64,000 bases of DNA from an uncultured Paracoccaceae bacterium (GTDB lineage Bacteria > Pseudomonadota > Alphaproteobacteria > Rhodobacterales > Rhodobacteraceae), in NCBI GenBank assembly GCA_947492825.1, contig CANLNT010000001.1, positions 2,480,001-2,544,000 on the forward strand, in the 5' to 3' direction. Position 1 is the first letter of the stretch; every line of letters starts with the position of its first letter. Of this stretch, positions 25,483 to 33,680 are shown piece by piece. The notes under the pieces were generated by a model that did no database searches, was not told the origin of the DNA, and saw only the letters and a program-made list of their open reading frames with translations. The position numbers and the translations under genes are program-made.

Positions 25483-25901
25483 TCTGGTTTGTGCTGATTG
25501 CCTTCCTAGGCGGCGCTTCTGTCAGTCTGAGCCGTCAGATCAACGGGCGGTTGTCACTGTCGACCTCGGCACTGCATTCATCGTTCTGGAACCACATCGT
25601 GGGACTGGGACTGCTGACATGTATGGCGCTGGTGTTTGGCGGGCTGTTTACGCCGGGGATCGCGGATATCCCCTCTTGGGCGTATTTGGGCGGCACTGTG
25701 GGTGTCGTGTTTATCGCGCTGTCAAGCTGGCTGGTGGCGCGGATTGGCGCGGCACAAACGGCGCTTTTGATTATCGCGGGGCAGATGATTTCCGGCGTTG
25801 TGCTGGACATTGTGATGGGCGCACCCGGACAACCGTTGGCGCGGGTTGCCGGTGTCGCACTGATCCTTGCGGGCATGTGGCTTAGTCAGAAGAAACGTTG
25901 A
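25479..25901 (+). CDS. YdcZ/DUF606 family membrane protein, second of a pair
   Basis: A 140-residue partner of the preceding protein. It has five helices, the family motif near the N-terminus (GGASVSLSRQINGRLS) and the central ALLIIAGQMISGVVLD, the counterpart of GLAGQMVFSL in the first protein. Overlapping ATGA with the first gene indicates coupled translation of a heterodimer with opposite topologies. The last 20 bases overlap the end of the convergent iolG. Confidence 0.8.
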   Translation: MIWFVLIAFLGGASVSLSRQINGRLSLSTSALHSSFWNHIVGLGLLTCMALVFGGLFTPGIADIPSWAYLGGTVGVVFIALSSWLVARIGAAQTALLIIAGQMISGVVLDIVMGAPGQPLARVAGVALILAGMWLSQKKR

Positions 25902-26877
25902 CCGGTTTGCCGGTTTGCCAGCTTAGTGTGGCGGCATCCGCCAAGAGTTGTGCCCGCAACCCATCGTAGATTGACGGGCTGGGTTGGGTGCCGGATTGCA
26001 CGGCGTCGATGAAATGCGCCAACTCGCGGCGGTAGGCCTCGGCGTAGCGTTCCAGAAAGAAGTTCATGGTGGGTGCGGCCGCGATGCCCGCGCCTGTGGC
26101 CAAATGCACCGTGGTTTCGGGAATGTTGGCCACGGACAGCATACCCTTGGACCCGTGCACCTCTGCCCGCTGGTCATAGCCATAGGTGGCACGGCGCGAG
26201 TTGCTGATCTGGCAGATCTTGCCGCTGGCGGTGGTCAGGGTCACGGCGGCAGTGTCCACATCGCCCGCCTCACCGATGGCCGGGTCCACAAGCGCCGATC
26301 CGACGGCGTAGACGGTCACCGGTTCTTCGGCCAGCATGAAGCGGGCCATATCAAGATCATGGATCATCATGTCGCGAAAGATGCCGCCCGAGGACGTGAT
26401 GTAGCCGATGGGGGGTGGCGAGGGGTCGCGCGACAGGATCGTCACCATCTCGACCGCGCCGATCTCGCCTGCACGGATGCGGGCCTGCATGTCGGCAAAG
26501 CTGGGATCAAAGCGGCGGTTGAGTGCGGTCAGAAAGGCCACGCCTGCGTCTTCCACGACCTTGATACAGTCGCGGATGCGGTCGGCGGACATATCCACCG
26601 GCTTTTCGCAGAAGATCGCTTTGCCGGCGGCCGCGGCAGCGTGGATCAGATCGTAATGGGTATCGGTGGGTGTGCCGATGATGATGGCATCAATGTCATC
26701 GCTGGCGATGATCTGGTCAGGCGTGCGGATGTCTGCGCCTGTGCGGTCGGCAAGGGCCTGGGCCGCTTGCGGAAAGACGTCTGCCACCGCCTGCACCGTG
26801 GCGTCGGGGGATTGCATGGCGGACCCTGCGTGGACTTGCCCGATCCGCCCGCAGCCCAGAATTCCCAATCGCAGCAT
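25882..26877 (-). CDS. iolG: Inositol 2-dehydrogenase (Gfo/Idh/MocA family)
   Basis: NAD-dependent oxidation of myo-inositol to scyllo-inosose, the first step of catabolism. The 331-residue protein has LGILGCGRIGQVHAGS (Rossmann loop), CEKPVDMS with the conserved catalytic-site Lys, NRRFDPSFA, and GGIFRDMMIHDLDMARFM with the Asp and His of the family triad. It begins at ATG 26877 with AAGGAAAGGG upstream. It is the last gene of the minus-strand iol group (iolD-iolC-iolB-aldolase-iolG), separated from the aldolase by an elaborate palindrome. Confidence 0.9.
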   Translation of the reverse strand: MLRLGILGCGRIGQVHAGSAMQSPDATVQAVADVFPQAAQALADRTGADIRTPDQIIASDDIDAIIIGTPTDTHYDLIHAAAAAGKAIFCEKPVDMSADRIRDCIKVVEDAGVAFLTALNRRFDPSFADMQARIRAGEIGAVEMVTILSRDPSPPPIGYITSSGGIFRDMMIHDLDMARFMLAEEPVTVYAVGSALVDPAIGEAGDVDTAAVTLTTASGKICQISNSRRATYGYDQRAEVHGSKGMLSVANIPETTVHLATGAGIAAAPTMNFFLERYAEAYRRELAHFIDAVQSGTQPSPSIYDGLRAQLLADAATLSWQTGKPVNVSSD

Positions 26878-26895
26878 GTTGCCGTCCCTTTCCTT

Positions 26896-26953
26896 GGGGC
26901 GCAAAAATCTGTCACAGATTTTTGGCCAATTTTTGTGTCAAAAATTGCGCCCC
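26896..26953. repeat. Perfect three-way-junction palindrome between aldolase and iolG
   Basis: Outer arms GGGGCGC / GCGCCCC enclose two complete inner hairpins, AAAAATCTG-TCA-CAGATTTTT and AATTTTTG-TGT-CAAAAATT, joined by GGCC. Every arm pairs perfectly. The outer right arm touches the aldolase stop codon. It is probably a dispersed intergenic element of this bacterial order. In RNA it would give a cloverleaf-like three-stem junction that may modulate iolG relative to upstream genes. Confidence 0.85.
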
Positions 26954-27777
26954 TAGCGGAAGGCGCGCAGCACCTCGCGGGTTTTGGCGACCAGCGGGTC
27001 GTGGGTTTCTTTCAGGATTTGCACACGGTCGAACCTGCCTGTATCGGCGTTCACGGCCTGGCGGAGCGCGTTGCCAAAGGCCATGCGCAGCTCTGTCCCG
27101 ATGTTGAACTTGCAGACGTGCGAGCCGCGCGCAAGGGCGGTCCGCTGAGCAACCGGCACGCCTGATCCGCCGTGGATGACCAAAGGCACGTCAGTTGCGG
27201 CCTCAATCGCGCGGATGCGGGGTTCGTCCAGCCCTCCGTCTTTGTCTTGTTGCAGGTGCACGTTGCCAACGCTGATCGCCATGGCATCAACCCCGGTTTC
27301 GCGGGCGAATTGCGCGGCCTCATCAGGGTCGGTCCCGGCAGAGCTTTCACCATCGGCGTAGCCGACAAAGCCGATCTCGCCCTCGCAGGACATCCCGGCG
27401 GCATGGGCCATCTCAGCGATGTGGGCGGTTTCGGCAATGTTCTGCGCCAGTGGCTTGCGCGAGCCGTCAAACATCACCGAGGTGAAGCCTGCATCAAGCG
27501 CCTCTTTGCATTCGTCCAGCGTATAGCCGTGGTCCAGATGGGCCACGACCGGCACAGCGGCGGCTTCGGCCAAATGCCGGAACATCGCCCCCAGCACCGG
27601 CAGCGGTGTGTGGGCGCGGCAGCTGGGTCCGGCTTGCAGGATCACCGGGCAGTCTTCGGCCTCTGCTGCGGTCACATAGGCGCGCATGTCTTCCCAGCCC
27701 AGTGTCACCAGCCCGGCCACCGCATAGCCATCGCGCAGGGCGGGTTGCAGCACGTCTTTCAGCGTCACAAGCGGCAT
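26953..27777 (-). CDS. iolJ: Class II aldolase of the inositol pathway (IolJ-like)
   Basis: A 274-residue zinc-dependent class II aldolase of the fructose/tagatose-bisphosphate aldolase family. Seen: VVAHLDHGYTLDECKEALDAGFTSVMFDGS with the zinc His and catalytic Asp, EGEIGFVGY, ISVGNVH, then VIHGGSGVP and FNIGTELR, which bind phosphate and Zn. Inside an iol operon it most likely cleaves 2-deoxy-5-keto-gluconate 6-phosphate to dihydroxyacetone phosphate and malonic semialdehyde. A general sugar-bisphosphate aldolase cannot be excluded by motif alone. Confidence 0.85.
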   Translation of the reverse strand: MPLVTLKDVLQPALRDGYAVAGLVTLGWEDMRAYVTAAEAEDCPVILQAGPSCRAHTPLPVLGAMFRHLAEAAAVPVVAHLDHGYTLDECKEALDAGFTSVMFDGSRKPLAQNIAETAHIAEMAHAAGMSCEGEIGFVGYADGESSAGTDPDEAAQFARETGVDAMAISVGNVHLQQDKDGGLDEPRIRAIEAATDVPLVIHGGSGVPVAQRTALARGSHVCKFNIGTELRMAFGNALRQAVNADTGRFDRVQILKETHDPLVAKTREVLRAFR

Positions 27778-27801
27778 CGGATTTCAGTCCTTGTTGCAGG
27801 T

Positions 27802-27834
27802 GCCGGAGCCTCCGGCGGGCATATTTTCATTCAA
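27802..27834. repeat. GCCGGAGCCTCCGGC palindrome after iolB
   Basis: A 15-base perfect palindrome (27802-27816) followed by GGGCATATTTTCATTC, lying downstream of iolB on the minus strand. The combination of a Cys/Gly-rich palindrome and an AT-rich tail looks like a modular intergenic element. It could act as a 3' processing or termination signal between iolB and the aldolase gene. Confidence 0.5.
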
Positions 27835-27849
27835 AAGAAAGACAGGCGC

Positions 27850-28704
27850 TTATTTGAATTTCGCCACCATGTCCTTGATGCCAGGGATGGTTTCGACCTG
27901 ATAGGCGTGGGTCGGCTGGAAGAACTGGATCAGGCTGCGCTGGGTCAGTCCGCCGAGGATGGTGAAGTAATACATCTCGTAGCCCGGCATCACGGCGCAG
28001 GGGTGATAGCCCTTGTCGATCATGATCGTGGAGCCATCCATCAGCTGGTAGGCGTCACCGGGCTTGCCCTCTTCGCGCTGCAGGATCTGCACGCCGGATC
28101 CGTGGTTGGGCCGGAAGCGGAAGTTATAAGTCTCATCATGGCGGGTCTCAATGACGTTGCCCGCGTCATCGGTCCGGTCGGTGTCGTGTTTATGCGCAGG
28201 AAAGCCGGACCAGCCGCCCTGCCCCACGGTGAACAGCTCGCTCACCAGCAGGCGGCCGACCTTGTCGTGCTGTTTCTGGCCAAGGATGTGCTTGATCTTG
28301 CGGTGGGTTTTGGTGTCGTCAGAGCCGTATTGCACCTTGTCGATTTCTGCCACGCGCACGTCAAAGGGATCGAGCACCTTGTCGTATTTCGCCCCGGCGA
28401 TGAAGGTTTCGGTATCTGCTGTGCAGGTCAGTGTGACGCGCGCGCCGACGGGGACATAGACGCCCTCTGGCTCGCCATCCCAGACGTCGGTGCCGCGATT
28501 GCCGAGAGCGGCATAGGCCACGCCTTCGACGTCCACGTCCACTGTGCCGGTCGCAGGCACAATGCAGGTTTCATAGCCCGGCACCTGATATTCAAATGTC
28601 TGGCCTGCCGTCAGTTTGACGATGTTGAAGTAGTTCAGCGGCACAGTCGGATCATCGGCACCGACGATCGGCTTATTTTGATTGTCATGGGGTGCGATGT
28701 GCAT
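27850..28704 (-). CDS. iolB: 5-deoxy-glucuronate isomerase
   Basis: Isomerises 5-deoxy-glucuronate to 2-deoxy-5-keto-gluconate, a cupin-fold enzyme. The 284 residues include WSGFPAHKHDTDR with metal-binding His, ETYNFRFRP, GYHPCAVMPGYEMYYFTILGG and the terminal FFQPTHAYQ, all conserved in IolB. The protein is of normal length. It starts 12 bases after the iolC stop, within the minus-strand iol operon. Confidence 0.95.
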   Translation of the reverse strand: MHIAPHDNQNKPIVGADDPTVPLNYFNIVKLTAGQTFEYQVPGYETCIVPATGTVDVDVEGVAYAALGNRGTDVWDGEPEGVYVPVGARVTLTCTADTETFIAGAKYDKVLDPFDVRVAEIDKVQYGSDDTKTHRKIKHILGQKQHDKVGRLLVSELFTVGQGGWSGFPAHKHDTDRTDDAGNVIETRHDETYNFRFRPNHGSGVQILQREEGKPGDAYQLMDGSTIMIDKGYHPCAVMPGYEMYYFTILGGLTQRSLIQFFQPTHAYQVETIPGIKDMVAKFK

Positions 28705-28716
28705 ACGCGGTTCCTT

Positions 28717-29694
28717 TCAGGTCTCGGTCGGGCCGGGATGGCTGGCCAAAAAGGCCTCGAGCGCTTGTGTATCAGGCATGGCGGGGGCGCAACCGGGTTT
28801 GGCAACAACGATGGCAGCACAAGCAGAGCCGCGCAGCACCGCCGCGCCAAGGTCGTGGCCCGCAGCAATCGACGACAAGAGCCCGGCCATGAAGCTGTCA
28901 CCGGCGCCGGTGGGTTTCAGCGCTTCGACCGGGTAGATGCCGGTGCGCATTTCTTGCCCTTCGGAGAAGGTGATCGCGCCGTGTTCGCCCATTTTGTAGA
29001 TGACGATCTGGGCCGAGGTCGCGGCCAGCGCGCGGGCCTTGGAGAGCCCCTTGTCTATGCTGCCCGCCATGAAGCCGAATTCTTCGTCATTGCCGACGAT
29101 CACATCTGCGGCAGCGCCTGCGCGCGACAGCACATCAGCGGCCACCTGCGGCGAGGGCCAGCTATAGGGGCGGTAATCAATGTCAAAGATCACCGGAAGG
29201 CCAGCGGCGCGCGCCAGCGCGAACGCGCGGAAGGCCGCCGTGCGGCTGGGTTCGGCGGCAAAGACGGTGCCTGCGGTGACCAGCGCTGTGAATTGGCCAT
29301 AGTCCACGGCTTCGACGTCAGCGACAGTCATTTCAAAGTCCGCCGCACCGTTACGGTAGATCACCGATTGGTGCCCCGCGACCCGGCTTTCGTAAAGCGC
29401 CAGCGAGTTGCGCGCCTCGCCGCCTTGCGGGGTCACATAGGTGGTGTCGACGCCGTAGTGGTGCAGCTTGTTGGTGCAAAAGCGGCCAACGGCGTCATCG
29501 GACACGCGGGTCACAAGTGAGGCCTGACCGCCCAGTTTCACGATGCCTGCCGCGATATTGGCCGATGATCCGCCCATGTCGGCGGTAAAGCTCTCGGCGT
29601 CCTCGGTGGCGATGCCGGGGGCTGGGAAAAGGTCCATACCTACGCGCCCGACCACCACAAAGCGGTTGCCCTTGATGCCTTCAATGGCGTCCAT
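28717..29694 (-). CDS. iolC: 5-dehydro-2-deoxygluconokinase
   Basis: PfkB-family kinase that phosphorylates 2-deoxy-5-keto-gluconate. The 325-residue protein has the N-terminal substrate region (RVGMDLFPAPG, MGGSSANIAAGIVKLG), the FDIDYRPYSW segment typical of IolC and the PfkB signature PTGAGDSFMAGLLSS with the catalytic Asp. The ATG overlaps the iolD stop (TGATG), so translation is coupled. A longer reading to 29796 is not supported. Confidence 0.94.
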   Translation of the reverse strand: MDAIEGIKGNRFVVVGRVGMDLFPAPGIATEDAESFTADMGGSSANIAAGIVKLGGQASLVTRVSDDAVGRFCTNKLHHYGVDTTYVTPQGGEARNSLALYESRVAGHQSVIYRNGAADFEMTVADVEAVDYGQFTALVTAGTVFAAEPSRTAAFRAFALARAAGLPVIFDIDYRPYSWPSPQVAADVLSRAGAAADVIVGNDEEFGFMAGSIDKGLSKARALAATSAQIVIYKMGEHGAITFSEGQEMRTGIYPVEALKPTGAGDSFMAGLLSSIAAGHDLGAAVLRGSACAAIVVAKPGCAPAMPDTQALEAFLASHPGPTET

Positions 29695-31559
29695 CACACG
29701 CCTTTCCGCTGCTTGGCGCGGCTGGATTCGACATCTTTGTGCGCGGCGGCCACTTTGGCGTTGTCGGTCACATGGGGTGTGCCAACTTCCCACCATGTGT
29801 GGCCCTGCGTGGTCCAGCCGTCATAGGCATCGACCTGCATGACGATGACATAAGTCTTGTCGCTGGCTTTGGCGCGCCCGAAAGCTTCGCCCAGCTCAGC
29901 GGGGTTGGCAACGGTTTCGGCGGTGGCGCCCATCGCGGCGGCGTGGGCCTCAAAATCGACGGCGAATTGGGTGGTGGCGGTGGGTGTATCGGCAATCAGG
30001 TTGTTAAAGCTTTCGTTGCCGGTGTTGTTTTGCAGCTTGTTGATCACCGCAAAGCCGCCGTTGTCGAGCACCAGCACGATCAGCTTTTTGCCGGTCAGCA
30101 CGCTGGAATAGATGTCGGAGTTCAGCATCAGATAGCTGCCGTCACCGCAAAAGGTGATGGTGTCCTGATCCGGTTCGCGTTCCATCTGGGCGATGCGCGC
30201 GCCCCATGCGCCCGCGATTTCATACCCCATGCAGGAAAAGCCGAATTCAACGTCGACGGTGCCCACGTCCAGCGTGCGCCAGTTGGCAGTCACCTCTGCG
30301 GGCAGGCCACCGGCGGCGGCCACGACGCGGTCGCGCGGATCGCAGAGCGCGTTTACGGTGCCAATCGCTTCGGCATAGCTGTTGGGGCGGTTGCCGGGTC
30401 TGACGTTGTCAGCCACATAGGTGTTCCACGTGGCGCGTTCTGCCTGCGCGGTATCGACCCAGGCCTGATCCCCGGTCCAGTCGTCAAGTGCTGCTGTCAG
30501 CGCCGAGAGGCCCAGTTTGGCATCGCCGACCACGGGCAAAGAACGGTGCTTGCCCGCATCATGGCGGCCTGTGTTCAACCCGATGATCTGCGCATCCTTG
30601 GCGAAGGCAGTCCACGACCCGGTGGTGAAGTCCTGCAAGCGGCAGCCCACAGACAGGATCACGTCGGCCTTTTCGGCGATGGCATTGGCGCTGTCCGAGC
30701 CGGTGACCCCAATGGGGCCGATGTTCAGCGGGTGGGTGTCCACCAGATTGGCGCGGCCCGCGATGGTTTCGACCACAGGGATGTTGTGCGCCTCTGCAAA
30801 GGCGGTCAGCTCGGCCACAGCGCCGGAGTACTGCACGCCGCCGCCTGCAATAATCATCGGGCGTTTGGCGGCTTTCAAGGTGGCGGCAGCATCACCCACC
30901 TCGCCTGCGTCAGGGGCCTGCCGCCGGATGCGATGCACGCGCTTTTCGAACATCTCGACCGGGTAGTCATAGGCCCAGCCCTGCACATCCTGCGGCAATC
31001 CGATGAAGGCAGGGCCACAGTCAGCGGGGTCGAGCATGACCGCCAGCGCGTTGGGCAGGCTTTGGATGATTTGCGCAGGATGGGTGATCCGGTCCCAATA
31101 GCGGGTGACGGATTTGAAGGCGTCATTCACACCCAGCGTCGGGTCACCAAAGTGTTCCAGCTGTTGCAGCACCGGGTCCGGCAGGCGGGTGGTATACGCA
31201 TCGCCACAAAGCATCAGCATCGGCAGCCGGTTGGCATGGGCCAGCGCGCTGGCGGTCAGCAGGTTCGCCGTGCCCGGACCGGCACTTGCCGTGCAGAACA
31301 TGAACCGCTGGCGCAGCCATTGCTTGGCATAGCCTGCGGCGGCGAATCCCATGCTTTGTTCATTCTGCCCGCGATAGAGCGGCAGCGTCGCGCGAAGATC
31401 GTAAAGCGCCTCGCCCAGGCAGGTGACATTGCCATGCCCGAAGATGCCAAAGCCGCCACCGCAGAGCCGCCATTCTTGCCCGTCAATCACGATGAATTGC
31501 GCGTCAAGATAACGCATGATGGCCTGCGCCGTGGTCAGGCGTATGGTGGTGCTCGTCAT
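29694..31559 (-). CDS. iolD: 3D-(3,5/4)-trihydroxycyclohexane-1,2-dione acylhydrolase
   Basis: Thiamin-diphosphate enzyme that opens the inositol-derived ring to 5-deoxy-glucuronate. The 621 residues show the three-domain ThDP architecture. An N-terminal pyrimidine-binding domain carries GHGNVTCLGEAL and SAGPGTANLLTASA. A central domain has GGGVQYSGA. A C-terminal pyrophosphate-binding domain has the GDGSYLMLNSDIYSSVLTGK motif. It is the first gene of the minus-strand operon, and its promoter faces the operator at 31622. Confidence 0.96.
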   Translation of the reverse strand: MTSTTIRLTTAQAIMRYLDAQFIVIDGQEWRLCGGGFGIFGHGNVTCLGEALYDLRATLPLYRGQNEQSMGFAAAGYAKQWLRQRFMFCTASAGPGTANLLTASALAHANRLPMLMLCGDAYTTRLPDPVLQQLEHFGDPTLGVNDAFKSVTRYWDRITHPAQIIQSLPNALAVMLDPADCGPAFIGLPQDVQGWAYDYPVEMFEKRVHRIRRQAPDAGEVGDAAATLKAAKRPMIIAGGGVQYSGAVAELTAFAEAHNIPVVETIAGRANLVDTHPLNIGPIGVTGSDSANAIAEKADVILSVGCRLQDFTTGSWTAFAKDAQIIGLNTGRHDAGKHRSLPVVGDAKLGLSALTAALDDWTGDQAWVDTAQAERATWNTYVADNVRPGNRPNSYAEAIGTVNALCDPRDRVVAAAGGLPAEVTANWRTLDVGTVDVEFGFSCMGYEIAGAWGARIAQMEREPDQDTITFCGDGSYLMLNSDIYSSVLTGKKLIVLVLDNGGFAVINKLQNNTGNESFNNLIADTPTATTQFAVDFEAHAAAMGATAETVANPAELGEAFGRAKASDKTYVIVMQVDAYDGWTTQGHTWWEVGTPHVTDNAKVAAAHKDVESSRAKQRKGV

Positions 31560-31621
31560 GGTGTGGCTTACCCTCGTTTGCGCGTTCCCACTTGCGCAGG
31601 TCTGATTCTGAGGTTACTCAT

Positions 31622-31639
31622 TTTGCAACCGGTTGCAAA
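31622..31639. promoter_or_regulatory. LacI-type operator (site 1) between iolD and the divergent operon
   Basis: TTTGCAACCGGTTGCAAA, a perfect 18-base palindrome with the central CG typical of LacI-family operators. It lies 63 bases ahead of iolD and 27 bases ahead of the plus-strand dehydrogenase. An identical site is at 36458. Both catabolic operons should thus be under the LacI-family regulator encoded at 35.4-36.4 kb. Confidence 0.9.
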
Positions 31640-31665
31640 CCGAATTTCACAAAGGGTGCCGCGTG

Positions 31666-32781
31666 ATGGCTGAGATTGGCATTGGGATCGTCGGCGGCGG
31701 CTATATGGGCAAAGCGCATGCTGTGGCAATGGCAGCTGTGGGCGCAGTGTTCAACACCCGGCTGCGGCCCCGGCTGGAAATGGTCTGTGCCAGCAGTGCG
31801 GCATCTGCCGAAAGCTATCGCGCCGCCTTTGGCTTTGCCCGCGCCACGGACGACTGGCGGGCGCTGGTCCATGACCCCGCCGTGCAGGCCGTTGTGATCG
31901 CCAGCCCACAAGCCACGCATCGCGCCATCGCAGAGGCGGCGTTTGCCCTTGGCAAACCGGTGATGTGCGAAAAGCCGATGGGGGCGACGCTGGACGACGC
32001 GCAGGCCATGACGGCTGCCGCAGAAGCCGCCGGTGTGGTCAATATGGTCGGCTACAACTATGTCCGCACGCCCGCCACGCAATACGCGCGTCAATTGATC
32101 GCCGATGGCGTGATCGGCGATGTGACATGGTTTCGCGGCGAACATACCGAAGACTTTTATGCCGCCCCCGACGCCCCCGCCACATGGCGCACCAGCGGAG
32201 AGGCGAACGGCACCATCGGTGATCTGTCACCACATATGATCAACTGCGCGCTGGCGCTCCTCGGTCCGATTTCGTCCCTCGTCGCCACACATGAAACAGT
32301 CCACAAGACCCGCCCCGGCGGCGCTGTGACCAATGACGATCAGGCGCAGCTGATGTGCCGCTTTGCGGGTGGCTGCATGGGGCAGATGCACTTCAGCCGG
32401 ATCGCGACAGGCCGCAAGATGGGTTATGCCTATGAGGTCACGGGGACCAAGGGTGCGATCCGGTTCGATCAGGAAGATCAGAACGCGCTGTGGCTGTATC
32501 GGCATGACGCGCCAGAGGCGCAGCGCGGCTTTGCCAAGATCCTGACCGGCCCGGCGCACCCCGACTATCTGCCGTTCTGTCAGGGGCCGGGTCACGGCAC
32601 CGGCTATCAGGATCAGATCATCATCGAAGCCCGCGATTTCTTGCAGGCCATCGCCACCCAAACCAACATCTGGCCCAACTTTGCGGACGGGCTTGCCGTT
32701 TATCACGTGATCGACGCGATGCGTAAATCTGCCCAGACCGGGCAGTGGCAGGACGTGACCAATTCAGGACCAACAACATGA
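31666..32781 (+). CDS. Gfo/Idh/MocA dehydrogenase of the inositol locus (first plus-strand gene)
   Basis: A 371-residue NAD(P)-dependent sugar or cyclitol dehydrogenase. Seen: IGIGIVGGGYMGKAHAVAM, CEKPMGATLDDAQ with the conserved Lys, GYNYVRTPATQYA, and GDLSPHMINCALALLGPI where the family usually has Asp and His in the active site. It is distinct from the iolG at 25.9 kb. Within a complete inositol locus it is likely to act on another inositol stereoisomer (scyllo or chiro) or on an inosose. That is inference. ATG 31666 chosen; an upstream ATG lies inside the operator. Confidence 0.85.
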   Translation: MAEIGIGIVGGGYMGKAHAVAMAAVGAVFNTRLRPRLEMVCASSAASAESYRAAFGFARATDDWRALVHDPAVQAVVIASPQATHRAIAEAAFALGKPVMCEKPMGATLDDAQAMTAAAEAAGVVNMVGYNYVRTPATQYARQLIADGVIGDVTWFRGEHTEDFYAAPDAPATWRTSGEANGTIGDLSPHMINCALALLGPISSLVATHETVHKTRPGGAVTNDDQAQLMCRFAGGCMGQMHFSRIATGRKMGYAYEVTGTKGAIRFDQEDQNALWLYRHDAPEAQRGFAKILTGPAHPDYLPFCQGPGHGTGYQDQIIIEARDFLQAIATQTNIWPNFADGLAVYHVIDAMRKSAQTGQWQDVTNSGPTT

Positions 32782-33668
32782 CGATGACCATCGGAAATGC
32801 CCCCTGTTCATGGGGCGTGGAATTTGCAGACGACCCGCGCAACCCCGCATGGCGCGAGGTGCTGCGCCAATGCCAGCAGGCAGGTTACACCGGGATTGAG
32901 CTTGGCCCGGTGGGATTCATGCCCGAAGACCCGGTGGAACTGGGTGAGGCGTTGGAGGAATTCGGCCAGACGCTGATTGGTGGCGTGGTGTTCCGGCCCT
33001 TTCATGATGCAGGCGCATGGGATGACGTGATGGACGGATCGGTGCGCACCTGCAAAGCGCTTGTGGCCCACGGCGCGCAGCATCTGGTGCTGATCGACAG
33101 CATCTCACCCCGGCGCGCGCCAACGGCGGGCCGTGCCACAGAGGCCGAGCAAATGGACAAGGCCGAATGGATCGCCTACCGCGACCGGATCGCCACGATT
33201 GCGCGGATGGGTGCAGAGGACTACGGGCTGACCGTCGGCATTCACGCACACGCCGCAGGGTTCATGGACTTTGAGCCAGAGCTTGAACGTCTGCTGGACG
33301 AGGTGGATGAAAGCATCCTGAAGATCTGCTTTGACACCGGCCACCATTCCTATGCGGGTTTCGATCCGGTGGCCTTTATGACGCGTCATATCGACCGGAT
33401 TTCTTATATGCATTTCAAGGATATTGATCCCGCCGTGAAGGCCGATGTGGTCGAGAAACGCACCGACTTCTACACCGCCTGCGGGCAGGGGATTTTCTGC
33501 AATCTGGGTCAGGGCGACGTTGATTTTCCCGCCGTCCGGCAGGTGCTGCTGGATGCGGGATTTGATGGCTGGTGTACGGTGGAACAGGATTGCGACCCGA
33601 CGCTGGGGACCGATACGCTGGGCGATGCCGTGGCTAACCGCACGTACCTGCAATCCATTGGTTTTTAA
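32778..33668 (+). CDS. iolE: Myo-inosose-2 dehydratase-like TIM-barrel protein
   Basis: Dehydrates scyllo-inosose to 3D-trihydroxycyclohexane-1,2-dione, metal dependent. The 296-residue protein shows the xylose-isomerase-like barrel, with GNAPCSWGVEF at the N-terminus, GYTGIELGPVGFMP, GIHAHAAGFMDFEPELERLLDEV, then ICFDTGHHSYAG and YMHFKDIDP, which carry metal ligands. ATG overlaps the preceding stop (ATGA). It fits iolE by both sequence and place; it is the only candidate for the step in the locus. Confidence 0.88.
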   Translation: MTMTIGNAPCSWGVEFADDPRNPAWREVLRQCQQAGYTGIELGPVGFMPEDPVELGEALEEFGQTLIGGVVFRPFHDAGAWDDVMDGSVRTCKALVAHGAQHLVLIDSISPRRAPTAGRATEAEQMDKAEWIAYRDRIATIARMGAEDYGLTVGIHAHAAGFMDFEPELERLLDEVDESILKICFDTGHHSYAGFDPVAFMTRHIDRISYMHFKDIDPAVKADVVEKRTDFYTACGQGIFCNLGQGDVDFPAVRQVLLDAGFDGWCTVEQDCDPTLGTDTLGDAVANRTYLQSIGF

Positions 33669-33680
33669 GGAAGATCACCT

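Noticed and set aside
27172-29520. A 782-codon open frame on the plus strand
   Set aside because: Antisense to iolB, iolC and the aldolase, all with clear motifs. GC-rich third positions keep the opposite frame open.
29739-31673. A 644-codon open frame on the plus strand
   Set aside because: Antisense shadow of iolD, which shows full ThDP enzyme motifs.
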